The translations under genes were made by a program, and so were the position numbers. Below are positions 34,094 through 42,673 of a stretch of DNA of 64,000 nucleotides, in pieces. The notes beneath the pieces were generated by a model, which was not told where the DNA came from, made no database searches, and saw only the letters and a program-made list of their open reading frames with translations. Position 1 is the first letter of the stretch, and every line of letters starts with the position of its first letter. Source of the stretch: an uncultured Clostridia bacterium (GTDB lineage: Bacteria > Bacillota > Clostridia > Christensenellales > UBA1242); contig CAKVOP010000002.1 of assembly GCA_934793215.1 (NCBI GenBank), positions 186,001-250,000 on the forward strand, in the 5' to 3' direction.

Positions 34094-34660
34094 TCAAACC
34101 TCGTTAAAAAAAGTTGAAAAATCTATTTTCCAAAGATTTTCTGCGACATTTTTATCACCAAGACTTTCTGCCAAAACAGTTAGAATGTATTTTTTATTGG
34201 AATAAAGTTCCTCATTCTCATCGAGAATGATATTGCTTGCAAAGGTTGTCTTGTTTTGTGGTGCAAGAGGTCCATTATAATAATAGTAACCATCTTGTAA
34301 ATTATATTTCCAGTTTGGTGCGAGGTCAACATTTACATTTATAATTTTACTTTCGGTTGAGAAAATGTAAATTTTGGAACGCAAAAAGACTTCATTCTCT
34401 AATTCTAGATTTTTGACAAACAAATCTTGCTTCAATTTTTCTCCCGGAAGAAATGAACCGTCGATATTCACCGACATGGAATTCGCTTGGTCTTTTCTCA
34501 TTTCAAGTTGCATGCTGTCCCCTAGTTTTAAATCTGTGGGAAAAGAACCAGTGTTTTTGTAATAAAAACCAGTAAAACCTAAAATTACTGATATCACTAG
34601 TCCAATAGCAAGTGCCACGCATGAAAAAATCCAACCAAAATTTTCTTTACTTACTTTCAT
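34094..34660 (-). CDS. Membrane-anchored TasA/camelysin-like protein (predicted)
   Basis: 188 residues. One N-terminal membrane segment (about 10-32), then an all-beta domain. The sequence W-K-Y-N-L-Q-D-G-Y-Y-Y-Y-N-G-P-L with P-Q-N-K-T-T-F and the closing Y-I-L-T-V-L-A-E-S-L follow the pattern of the TasA/camelysin (M73, SipW-processed) family, whose members form extracellular fibres. The link is a pattern match, not a full alignment. No ribosome site precedes the ATG, which is 45 bases after the YbhN-like stop. No SipW signal peptidase gene lies in the window. Confidence 0.5.
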   Translation of the reverse strand: MKVSKENFGWIFSCVALAIGLVISVILGFTGFYYKNTGSFPTDLKLGDSMQLEMRKDQANSMSVNIDGSFLPGEKLKQDLFVKNLELENEVFLRSKIYIFSTESKIINVNVDLAPNWKYNLQDGYYYYNGPLAPQNKTTFASNIILDENEELYSNKKYILTVLAESLGDKNVAENLWKIDFSTFFNEV

Positions 34661-34705
34661 ATAAGTATTTTTGCAATTATGGCTTGATTTTATTCAATTA
34701 ATTCT

Positions 34706-36106
34706 TTATAACAATTTGCTTTTGTTTTTTCTACGCTTTGCACGTTCGGTTCTAAACTTATCAATTTGTTCTTGTTTAAAGACTTTACTTTCTTCTACAA
34801 GATTATCCTTTCGCACTTGCCATTTGTACTTTCTATTTCCATAAGCCATATCATAAGACAAGATGCATATACCTTGGATAAGATAAACATAGTAAGAGTA
34901 AAATCTCCAAAGAAGAAGAACCCAAACAAGTACACCTTCAACGCTTACCACCGAGGCAAAAGCCGCTGAAAACGAAATTTCGTTAAGTCCTGTTCCGCCC
35001 GGCATAGGGAAGAATGATGATGAAAGATCAACAAGGACAGACATAACCACGAGTTTGATAAACATAGTTCCTTCAAGCCCCGGAACAAACAATTTCACCA
35101 CGAAGAAAGGAATCGCATAGTTTGCAACGAGTCTGGCAAGACAAATAAAAAATTCAATCAAAAAGTCTTTTGGGGAACTTGCGTATTGTTTCATTACATC
35201 TTGGAAATCACTGATATACTTGGTTATTTTTTCATATTGTTTATCATAATTCTTTACAATTTTCATTTTGTAAAGAAGTTTAAGAACTTTTACAACAAGT
35301 TTTTTGCCCACCGTTTTACAAATGCACAAAAATAAAGTCGCACCAAGCACCACAGCCGATAACACAAATCCAATAATACTCATAACAGAAACGAAAGTTC
35401 CGTAACTTTTATCGACACTTGAAATTATCAGGCATATAAGTGACACCAGCGTCCATGCAATTTGACAGAAAATATATTTGGCAAGAGGCACTGAAAGTGC
35501 TGTATGCAATGGCACCCCATGATTTTTTAAGTAGGTTATTTGGAAAGGCTGTCCCCCTGTCGACATCGGCGTTACACTATCATAATATCTTCCAATTTCA
35601 GCCGTTTTATAGCCTAAACCAAATCTCCATTTGCCTGTCGAAACTTTAAGCAAGTATGATATTGAAAGTGTTTCTGCTGCTACGACTACACCAAACAACG
35701 CAATAGTCGCAAACAACGCTTTAACATCAAGTCGAAAGCCTGTTATTGGAACAAGTGGTTCTTTTGAAATTTGATAAACCAAAATGCCCGCCACAACCGC
35801 AATATTTATCACAAAGAAAAGAATATTTATAATTTTGCTCTTTTTGCTACTCTGCTTTGAAACAGTTTGTTCGTATTCATCAAACTTTTGCTTTTGTGCA
35901 CTAGTTGAATCCACATCGGCTTTTACTTCGGATTTTTCATTGTTTTCTTGAGGCTTAACTGAATCACTCACTTCTAGGCTAGGTTTAGTTTCAGCATCGC
36001 CTGGTTCTTCGCCTTCTTCAAGAGCAGGATTTTTTTGTTCAATAAAAGATTGCTCGCTCGAAGCAACCAAAACATCTTCTATTAATCCCTTCTCTTCCTT
36101 TTTCAT
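34706..36106 (-). CDS. YbhN / MprF-N-type flippase-like multi-span membrane protein
   Basis: 466 residues from the ATG at 36106. The first 90 residues are cytoplasmic, acidic and Gln/Glu/Lys-rich. Then about eight membrane segments of the lysylphosphatidylglycerol-synthase transmembrane family (UPF0104): DSVTPMSTGGQPFQITYL is the family signature, and FFPMPGGTGLNEISFSAAF the second conserved loop. The C-terminus is basic. Related domains flip charged lipids; no catalytic synthase domain is attached here. There is no Shine-Dalgarno sequence; a TTGACA/TACTAT promoter ends eight bases before the ATG. A TTG start six codons earlier is less likely. Confidence 0.85.
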   Translation of the reverse strand: MKKEEKGLIEDVLVASSEQSFIEQKNPALEEGEEPGDAETKPSLEVSDSVKPQENNEKSEVKADVDSTSAQKQKFDEYEQTVSKQSSKKSKIINILFFVINIAVVAGILVYQISKEPLVPITGFRLDVKALFATIALFGVVVAAETLSISYLLKVSTGKWRFGLGYKTAEIGRYYDSVTPMSTGGQPFQITYLKNHGVPLHTALSVPLAKYIFCQIAWTLVSLICLIISSVDKSYGTFVSVMSIIGFVLSAVVLGATLFLCICKTVGKKLVVKVLKLLYKMKIVKNYDKQYEKITKYISDFQDVMKQYASSPKDFLIEFFICLARLVANYAIPFFVVKLFVPGLEGTMFIKLVVMSVLVDLSSSFFPMPGGTGLNEISFSAAFASVVSVEGVLVWVLLLWRFYSYYVYLIQGICILSYDMAYGNRKYKWQVRKDNLVEESKVFKQEQIDKFRTERAKRRKNKSKLL

Positions 36107-36114
36107 GTAACACA

Positions 36115-36144
36115 ATAGTAACAAAAAAGATACCTCTTTGTCAA
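36115..36144 (-). promoter_or_regulatory. Promoter of the YbhN-like gene, inside the upstream terminator
   Basis: TTGACA (36144-36139) lies in the loop of the preceding terminator, then 18 bases including the terminator's right arm and T-run, then TACTAT (36120-36115), then eight bases to the ATG. Confidence 0.7.
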
Positions 36145-36162
36145 GAAAAGGTATCTTAAAAA
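36123..36162 (-). terminator. Terminator of the foldase gene
   Basis: AAGATACC (36150-36157 complement) and GGTATCTT (36127-36134 complement) pair around a 15-base loop, followed by TTTTTTG on the minus strand. Confidence 0.8.
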
Positions 36163-36168
36163 TCTAAA

Positions 36169-37890
36169 TTATTTCAAAAGGTCGCTAAATCTAGATGGAT
36201 ACTCATAAATTTTATAGTCTTGTTTAAGCACACTTAAGTTTGCTTGTTGATAACTCGTGGTATTGTCGCTGTAAATTTCGTCGTACATAACATCAAAGTA
36301 AGTCTTGTCAATAAGTGGATTTACCCTTGTTGTGTAGAGAACATTAAGAGCATCTTCGCTTAAAGAAAAGTTTGAGTCAATTCCTTCAAAAAGATTTTTA
36401 CATGCACCAGTATAGATTAAAATATGGATTCCATAACTTGTTTTAACATATCCAGAGACATCACCAATTTTAGCATTTCCTTTGTTGTAAAGTTCAATTG
36501 CGCCATCATTAAATGATGAAACAAAACTATTAGAAACAAGGTTGCCATTTTTATCTACGCCTATAACATAATTATTCCCGCCTTTGAGCATTCCTGGATC
36601 TTCATTATACTCATAAACAAGGTTATTAATTTCATCTCCAACTTTATTCACATCACCAGTTGCTTGTGCCTTCGAAAGACGTGAGGCAATGTCACTATAC
36701 ACTTCTTCAACACTTATAGTCTTGCTCTTTTCGCCATCATAAGTTTTAGTTCCATTGTTGTAAATTCTTATAACAGGTTCAAGTCTATTATAAACACCTT
36801 CAATGTTTGATTGGTAGTCCTCATAAAGACTTGGGTCTTTTGCGTCCTCATACTCTTTAGTGTAAGCATCATAATCTTTCTGTTGGTCATCATCAAACTT
36901 AATAAGAATGTTTGCAACAGTAAAATATTTGTTGTCTGTCGCCCCTTCTTTGAAGTAATACATCTTATCAAGTGAACTATTTAAAGTGCTATCATAGTTT
37001 GAATCTTGTTCAATAACATATTGAGAATAACCCGCTCTAACCTTGCTTGCGTAGAGGTTTGCAATTTTTGTTGTGGTAACATTTGTGCTGTTTTCGTCCA
37101 AAATGCTTTCATTGTATTTTGCACAAACATATGTCTCATAAACAGAGTTATAAAGTCTATCTATTTCACGCATGAAAACATCTTTTTGGTCTGTATTAAG
37201 CCCAAGTCCATACTCATTTGCTTTAAGATTTCTATAATAGTCTCTAAACGCTTTCTTTTGCTCTTGACTATTAAGTCTTTGAAGAAAGTTGGTATAGATA
37301 AGCTCTTTATCTTCGTTTTTATTTATATCTCTTGCGTAAGTGTAAGTAAAACCACTTAAAAGTTTTGCAGATTTATTTTCTCTTGTTATAGTTTTTGTTA
37401 CGGCATTGTAACTCGCATTTTTAGTGTACCCTGCAAATGTTACAGAATTTGTATCCTCGTCTTGTGAAGTCTTTTCTTCCCCAACAACATCTTTATAGAA
37501 AACATCAAAGTTTGACTCAAAAGCATCTTCCACTTCGCTATAAAGGTATGTTTTTTCTTTTTCGCTAAGGTTAGTTCCGTCGCGTGAAATATTGAAAGTC
37601 TTTTCAGCAGTGTCCACCAAAATCTTCGTATTTTCAAGAGAAGAAAGCATTTGCTTGTAGGCTTCCTCTTTACTCATTCCATAATACTGAACATATTGAT
37701 ATCCAGTTGTTTGGTAAGCATACATAAGTTCGCGTTTAGATATTTCATATCTATGACCGTCTTTTTCAACCGTTGCCACAGTTTGAGTGTAGTAATTTTT
37801 ATAGTTTGTGTCCACCAAAGAGCACCCTGCAAAAAGAGACATGCAAAGTAGCAAAGAGCACATTAAAAATCCAGTAATTCGTTTTTTCAT
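36169..37890 (-). CDS. Parvulin-type peptidyl-prolyl isomerase lipoprotein (PrsA/SurA-like)
   Basis: 573 residues, longer than PrsA. Lipoprotein signal peptide with L-F-A-G-C (Cys near 23). An N-terminal helical SurA/PrsA-like chaperone region spans most of the protein; near the end a degenerate parvulin domain is seen (DPGMLKGGNN ... FVSSFNDGAIELYNKGNAKI, then VSGYVKTSYGIHILIYTG, matching the G-Y-H-I-I ending of the family). It should fold exported proteins at the outer face. The usual second conserved motif is poorly kept, so isomerase activity is uncertain. GGAG precedes the ATG closely. Confidence 0.8.
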   Translation of the reverse strand: MKKRITGFLMCSLLLCMSLFAGCSLVDTNYKNYYTQTVATVEKDGHRYEISKRELMYAYQTTGYQYVQYYGMSKEEAYKQMLSSLENTKILVDTAEKTFNISRDGTNLSEKEKTYLYSEVEDAFESNFDVFYKDVVGEEKTSQDEDTNSVTFAGYTKNASYNAVTKTITRENKSAKLLSGFTYTYARDINKNEDKELIYTNFLQRLNSQEQKKAFRDYYRNLKANEYGLGLNTDQKDVFMREIDRLYNSVYETYVCAKYNESILDENSTNVTTTKIANLYASKVRAGYSQYVIEQDSNYDSTLNSSLDKMYYFKEGATDNKYFTVANILIKFDDDQQKDYDAYTKEYEDAKDPSLYEDYQSNIEGVYNRLEPVIRIYNNGTKTYDGEKSKTISVEEVYSDIASRLSKAQATGDVNKVGDEINNLVYEYNEDPGMLKGGNNYVIGVDKNGNLVSNSFVSSFNDGAIELYNKGNAKIGDVSGYVKTSYGIHILIYTGACKNLFEGIDSNFSLSEDALNVLYTTRVNPLIDKTYFDVMYDEIYSDNTTSYQQANLSVLKQDYKIYEYPSRFSDLLK

Positions 37891-37948
37891 AATTCTCCGC
37901 TTTAATTATAGACAAACTCATGCGAGTTTATCCTCTTATACGATAAAG

Positions 37949-37978
37949 ATAATATCATATCAGCATAAAATTTTTCAA
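37949..37978 (-). promoter_or_regulatory. Promoter of the foldase gene
   Basis: TTGAAA (37978-37973), 18-base spacer, TATTAT (37954-37949). A small hairpin AAACTC-GCAT-GAGTTT (about 37914-37930) is in the leader. Confidence 0.5.
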
Positions 37979-37995
37979 GCATTTTGACGCTATTT

Positions 37996-40900
37996 TTAAT
38001 TTTTTCTTAAATTTATTGCCTTTTCAAACATTTCGGTAAGCATTTTGACGTCTTTAAGAACATTTTGAGATGGAACAAATTTAATACGAATATCATTTGA
38101 AATAACAAGTTTGCCACCTTGCGACGAGGCAACCTCTGCAAGGGTTTTGTCAATAATATTTTCAGTCTTTTTAAGCACAATATAGCATTCAAGTTTAGTA
38201 ATTTTTATTCGTTCAACATTAAATTCACTGGCTTCATTACGCATAAGTGCAAGCATGCAAAGATTTTTAACCTCATTTGGAGCCTCCCCATAGCCGTCAC
38301 TAATGCTTTCAAGCAAGCTTTGCATCTCTTTTTGGGTCGTTAAACTACTAATTTTTGTGTAAAGAGCAATTCTCTGTTCGCTGTCTTCAATATAGTCTTC
38401 ACTTACGAAAGCAGAAAGTGCAACTTCAAGTTTAACATCACTCTTTTTATATACTTTTTCACCGCGGATTGCTTTAACCTCTTCGTCAAGAAGTTTAACA
38501 TACATATCGTATCCAACTTTTGCAATATGACCATGCTGTTCACGTCCAAAAATATTCCCTGCACCACGAATTTCAAGATCACGCATAGCAATCTTAAAGC
38601 CGCTACCGAGTGCCGAAAATTCTTTCATTGCTTCAAGGCGTTCATACCCTTCATCAGTAAGTTTTTTATCCTTAACATAAGTAAGATAAGCGTAACTCAA
38701 TTTGTCGCTTCTTCCAATCCTCCCACGAAGTTGATAAAGTTGGCTGAGTCCCAATCTGTCTGCCTCAATTATAACCATCGTGTTGGCAAAAGGAAGATTT
38801 ATTCCATTTTCAATAAGCGTCGAGGCAACAAGCACATTATACTCGCCGTTATAAAGTCTTTGAATTACATTTTCAAGAACTTTTTCATTCATTTGACCAT
38901 GAGCAATTCCAACTTTTGCATCGGGCAAAAGTGTTCGCAAGTGGCAAGCAAATTCCTCAATAGTTTCCACTCTGTTGTAAACAACAAAAGCCTGCCCACC
39001 CCTTGCAAGTTCACGCGAAATAACATCTCTCAACAGATCATCACTTTGCTCGGCTATATAAGTTTGTATAGGCAATCTGTCGCGTGGTGGTGTTTCGATA
39101 ATGGAAATATCTCGTATACCAGAAAGAGACATATTAAGCGTTCTTGGAATAGGCGTTGCAGAAAGGGTTAACACATCTATATTTCTGTGTGCATCTTTAA
39201 GTTTTTCTTTGTGCTCGACGCCAAAGCGTTGTTCTTCATCAAGCACTAAAAGACCTAAATCATGATAAATCACATCGCTAGACAAAATACGATGCGTTCC
39301 AATCACCATATCCACTTCGCCTTCTTGCACTCGTCTCAATATATCTTTGACTTGAAGAGGCGTTTTAAACCTGTTTAGCACCTCAACCCTCACACCGAAA
39401 GGTGCAAGCCTTTCTTTCGCGGAACGGTAATGTTGTTCGGAAAGAATAGTCGTAGGGCACAAAAGAGCAACTTGTTTGCCATTATATACGCACTTAAAAC
39501 ATGCACGAAGAGCCACCTCGGTCTTGCCATAGCCAACATCACCGCAAATAAGCCTATCCATAACTTTGTCGCTTTCCATATCTTTGTCAATATCATTTAT
39601 GGCTTTAAGCTGGTCTTCTGTTTCTGTGTAAGGAAAAGCATCAGCAAATTTCTTTTCAAGATATTCATCACGTTTAAAGGCGTAGCCTTTTACAAGTGAA
39701 CGCTCTTTATAGACCTCAACAAGGCTTATTGCCATTTCATGAATTGACGCTCTTACACGATCTTTAAGTCTAGCAAATTCCGCTCCACCTAGAGAAGAAA
39801 GTTTTGGCTGTGTTTCAGCACCAATGTATGCAGAAATTGAGTTTGCCTCTTCACTTGGAAGATAAAGTCTGTCTCCGTTTTTATATTCAATAACGAAATA
39901 ATCCTTTTCGATATTGGAGATTTTCATTCTTTCAATTGCTATACATTTACCCACGCCGTGAAAAGCGTGAACAACATAATCTCCTAGTTTTGGCAAATAG
40001 AAAACAGCATGTTTTCCTCTTGAAAAACCACTATTTTTTGACCTAAAAAGGCTATCTGCACCAATTGCGGTGAGCCCCTCTTTCAAAAAGCAAAATGATA
40101 GTGGCATAGCAAGTGGGGAAAGATAAATCTCTCCACTTATAAGGTTTATACTTTCATCATAATCATGCCACGCAAGATTATTTTCGTTTAAAAATTCTTG
40201 CATATTTTTAAGAAAACGCTCTTCGCCAGTAAACAAAATTATGGCCTGATTAAGGTTTTTAAAATCAAGAATATCTTGTTTAAGAGCCATGAAGTCCGTC
40301 AAATAACTTCTTGGCGGAATTTTTTCATTTTTATATGAAACAGGAGCAATGTCAAAATTATCAAAAAGATAATCCGCCCTTTCATACAAGTCTTCAAATT
40401 CAGCATAAAGAGAAGGTTTGTAAATGCTCATAGCTTGGTAGGAATGTTTTAAGAGTTCAATCTCTTCCATGACCTTTTTAGGCTCGTCCATTATTTTCAC
40501 ACCATCAAGTGTAAAAACATCGTCCTCACCTATTGGTAGTGAAGCGGAAAAAATTTCCAATTTTTCCATTTGCCCTTTATTTTTCATGGTTGAAACTTCA
40601 AAAGTAGAAATCTTTTCAATAAGGTCGTCAAAGAATTCAATTCTTACGGGGGCATCAAGGGTTGTTAAGAATATATCAACAATTTCTCCTCTAACCGCAA
40701 ATTGTCCTGCTTCTTCAACAAGGTTTACCCTTTCATAACCAAGACTTGCAAGTTTTTGGCTTAATTTATCCAAATCGGCAGTACCATTTTTATTTAAAAT
40801 AATTGGTTTAAATTTAGATTTATCAAACTTAATCATTGCTGAACTTGGCAAGAAAATAAGTCCATCTAGTTGACCAGAAAGATATTTGTTTACTCCTTGT

Positions 40901-41133
40901 GCAAAAGGCAAAAGATTTTTATCGTTTTCATCTTCCACCTCTCTTGCACACGAAATAATCTCAATTTTTTTACCAAATCCTTCCAAGGCACGTTTTATTT
41001 TACCAGCACTTGGATAGTTTGAGCACAAAAAAAGCAGATGGTCAAATTTTTGTAATAATGCTACTTTTTCACCATCTCCTAATCCCGCAATAACTTTCCC
41101 AGACGAAAGTATTTTGTCAAGTTGTTTAAAAAT
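37996..41133 (-). CDS. mfd: Transcription-repair coupling factor Mfd, with non-standard start
   Basis: About 1045 residues if read from the ATT at 41133. The helicase core holds DRLICGDVGYGKTEVALRA (motif I), VLDEEQRFGVEHKE (motif II, DEEQ) and the RecG-like region near QLRGRIGRSDK. The UvrB-like domain, the RNA-polymerase interaction domain (GDYVVHAFHGVGKCIA) and a TRCF C-terminal domain are present. Mfd removes stalled RNA polymerase and recruits UvrA. Coding similarity (GKVIAGLGDGEKVALLQKF, matching GLSGSA...) continues upstream of the first TTG at 41028 to a TGA, leaving no ATG, GTG or TTG start; AGTGAGG stands four bases before the ATT. Third gene of glmU-like, pth, mfd. Confidence 0.95.
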   Translation of the reverse strand: MFKQLDKILSSGKVIAGLGDGEKVALLQKFDHLLFLCSNYPSAGKIKRALEGFGKKIEIISCAREVEDENDKNLLPFAQGVNKYLSGQLDGLIFLPSSAMIKFDKSKFKPIILNKNGTADLDKLSQKLASLGYERVNLVEEAGQFAVRGEIVDIFLTTLDAPVRIEFFDDLIEKISTFEVSTMKNKGQMEKLEIFSASLPIGEDDVFTLDGVKIMDEPKKVMEEIELLKHSYQAMSIYKPSLYAEFEDLYERADYLFDNFDIAPVSYKNEKIPPRSYLTDFMALKQDILDFKNLNQAIILFTGEERFLKNMQEFLNENNLAWHDYDESINLISGEIYLSPLAMPLSFCFLKEGLTAIGADSLFRSKNSGFSRGKHAVFYLPKLGDYVVHAFHGVGKCIAIERMKISNIEKDYFVIEYKNGDRLYLPSEEANSISAYIGAETQPKLSSLGGAEFARLKDRVRASIHEMAISLVEVYKERSLVKGYAFKRDEYLEKKFADAFPYTETEDQLKAINDIDKDMESDKVMDRLICGDVGYGKTEVALRACFKCVYNGKQVALLCPTTILSEQHYRSAKERLAPFGVRVEVLNRFKTPLQVKDILRRVQEGEVDMVIGTHRILSSDVIYHDLGLLVLDEEQRFGVEHKEKLKDAHRNIDVLTLSATPIPRTLNMSLSGIRDISIIETPPRDRLPIQTYIAEQSDDLLRDVISRELARGGQAFVVYNRVETIEEFACHLRTLLPDAKVGIAHGQMNEKVLENVIQRLYNGEYNVLVASTLIENGINLPFANTMVIIEADRLGLSQLYQLRGRIGRSDKLSYAYLTYVKDKKLTDEGYERLEAMKEFSALGSGFKIAMRDLEIRGAGNIFGREQHGHIAKVGYDMYVKLLDEEVKAIRGEKVYKKSDVKLEVALSAFVSEDYIEDSEQRIALYTKISSLTTQKEMQSLLESISDGYGEAPNEVKNLCMLALMRNEASEFNVERIKITKLECYIVLKKTENIIDKTLAEVASSQGGKLVISNDIRIKFVPSQNVLKDVKMLTEMFEKAINLRKN

Positions 41134-41165
41134 ATTGCCTCACTTTTCTTGCAAAACAATTTGCC

Positions 41166-41678
41166 CTATTTTATAAGTTCCAAAAGTTTGTCAACTGCTT
41201 CATCAGTTGCCTTGTCAAAAAGTCCAATATCTTCTGGTCTTATTTTAGATAAAACATAGTCAGCAAGGTCAACCGACTTGTCTCTCCCAACTCCCACACG
41301 CAATCTCTCAAAGTCTTCACCAATGTATGAAACAATAGACCTTAATCCATTATGGGTTCCGCTTGAACCTCTTTCACGATAACGCAATTTCCCTTTTTCA
41401 AGGTCTATATCATCAACAACAACAATAATCCTAGCGTCGCGAAACTTGTTTTTCAAAAGCACAACGCTTTCTCCGCTGTTGTTCATGTAAGTGGTAGGTT
41501 TGACAAGCAAAACTTTCTGTCCATTACATGATGTTTCTCCTACATGCGCCTTATACTTATCCTTCGTGATACTTACATTTAAACGATTTGCAAGTTTGTC
41601 TAACACCATGAAGCCCATGTTATGAAAAGTGTTTTTAAATTCATTACCTTCGTTTCCAAGACCAACTATAATTATCAT
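41166..41678 (-). CDS. pth: Peptidyl-tRNA hydrolase
   Basis: 170 residues, a little shorter than usual (about 185-195). Motifs: VGLGNEGNEFKNTFHNMGF with the catalytic His, KPTTYMNNSGESV with the Asn, VVDDIDLEKGKLRYRERGSSGTHNGLRS. It recycles peptidyl-tRNA released from stalled ribosomes. Called spoVC in Bacillus. Located in the conserved glmU-pth-mfd order; the start is five bases after the GlmU-like stop, with AGGA near the ATG. Confidence 0.95.
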   Translation of the reverse strand: MIIIVGLGNEGNEFKNTFHNMGFMVLDKLANRLNVSITKDKYKAHVGETSCNGQKVLLVKPTTYMNNSGESVVLLKNKFRDARIIVVVDDIDLEKGKLRYRERGSSGTHNGLRSIVSYIGEDFERLRVGVGRDKSVDLADYVLSKIRPEDIGLFDKATDEAVDKLLELIK

Positions 41679-41683
41679 AATTC

Positions 41684-42520
41684 CTAAACCTTTTGATTTA
41701 TAATTTTTGAAAGAGGTTCTGGAGAAGAAGTAATCTTGCTTTTCTCAATATAGCACCCTTTCAAAGTAACATTTTTGCAAACAATGGAGTCTTTAACAAC
41801 ATTTCCGCTTTCTAAAATTGAACCACTTTCAATAACACTTTGTCCTAAAATTGTGTTATTTGGATAGACCACTGTTCCCTTTTCAATCTCACAATCCGCT
41901 TCAATGTAGACATTATCGCCAAGCATTATAACACCATTTTTCTTATGATAGGCCAAAATTTTTTCTTGTAAAATGGAATTTACAAGATTGATTTTTTTCG
42001 CATCATCGACCCTAAAAAGATTTTTGCACTCGTACGCAACATCACCTACAAGTTCTCCACACACTCTTGAAAGATAACTTGTTTTAATAATAAGTCCACG
42101 ATTAAGGCGTAAATAATTCATTCCTCTTTGAGAAAAATAATCTATTATCTCTTGAAAAGATTTTTTGTCAAACAAAGGGGTATCACTAAAAAATAATGCG
42201 ATTATAGGCTTGTCTGTCTCAATTTGTTTTAAGCGAGCAATTTCATCCCCCTCATCTATTATCTTTTGTTCACAATCGTTTCCAGCCATAAGAGTCCATT
42301 CAAGCATTGTTTTGCCAGACAGGTTTAATTCATTAAAGTGAGGACATATTTCCTCACCTTTAACCTTTGCCACAACATAAAGCACTTCATTGGCAATGTA
42401 GTCGTGATTAAGCACTTTTATTAGTGTGTTTGGCAAAATAGAAGACTCTTCTTCTATTGCCTCAAAATCAAAAGAAATTTGGTCTTTTGAAACCATTAAA
42501 TCAAGTTCTGTCGTTTCCAT
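41684..42520 (-). CDS. Degenerate GlmU-like protein (nucleotidyltransferase-like plus left-handed beta-helix)
   Basis: 278 residues, against about 455 for GlmU. The N-terminal part retains fragments of the pyrophosphorylase domain: KTMLEWTLMAG, PIIALFFSDTPLFDKKSF (like GDxPL), and NLVNSILQEKI with KKNGVIMLGDNVYIEADCEIEKGTVVYPN, matching the hinge and first hexapeptide rungs. The LAAGxGTRM nucleotide-binding loop and the acetyltransferase half are missing. Position (before pth and mfd) is where Bacillus has glmU. It either serves another sugar-nucleotide step or is non-catalytic. No Shine-Dalgarno site; a perfect TTGACA/TATAAT promoter ends six bases before the ATG. Confidence 0.7.
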   Translation of the reverse strand: METTELDLMVSKDQISFDFEAIEEESSILPNTLIKVLNHDYIANEVLYVVAKVKGEEICPHFNELNLSGKTMLEWTLMAGNDCEQKIIDEGDEIARLKQIETDKPIIALFFSDTPLFDKKSFQEIIDYFSQRGMNYLRLNRGLIIKTSYLSRVCGELVGDVAYECKNLFRVDDAKKINLVNSILQEKILAYHKKNGVIMLGDNVYIEADCEIEKGTVVYPNNTILGQSVIESGSILESGNVVKDSIVCKNVTLKGCYIEKSKITSSPEPLSKIINQKV

Positions 42521-42526
42521 GCAAAA

Positions 42527-42555
42527 ATTATATAATTTTTATCCTAAATTGTCAA
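42527..42555 (-). promoter_or_regulatory. Consensus sigma-A promoter abutting the GlmU-like start
   Basis: TTGACA (42555-42550), 17-base spacer, TATAAT (42532-42527), then six bases and the ATG, so the expected transcript start is at or beside the A of ATG. Confidence 0.85.
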
Positions 42556-42673
42556 CCTTAATTGAAAATAAATATTTTTCAAGCAAAAAATAAATAATAT
42601 TTAAAAAAATACAAAAAATCGTTTTAAATTTAATATTTTTTATGATATTATCTTTTTATAAAAAGGAAGAAAA

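Noticed and set aside
37996..41168. Frameshifted or broken mfd
   Set aside because: The remaining two frames between pth and mfd also close quickly and give no better N-terminus, and all downstream Mfd motifs are intact; an unusual start explains it with fewer assumptions.
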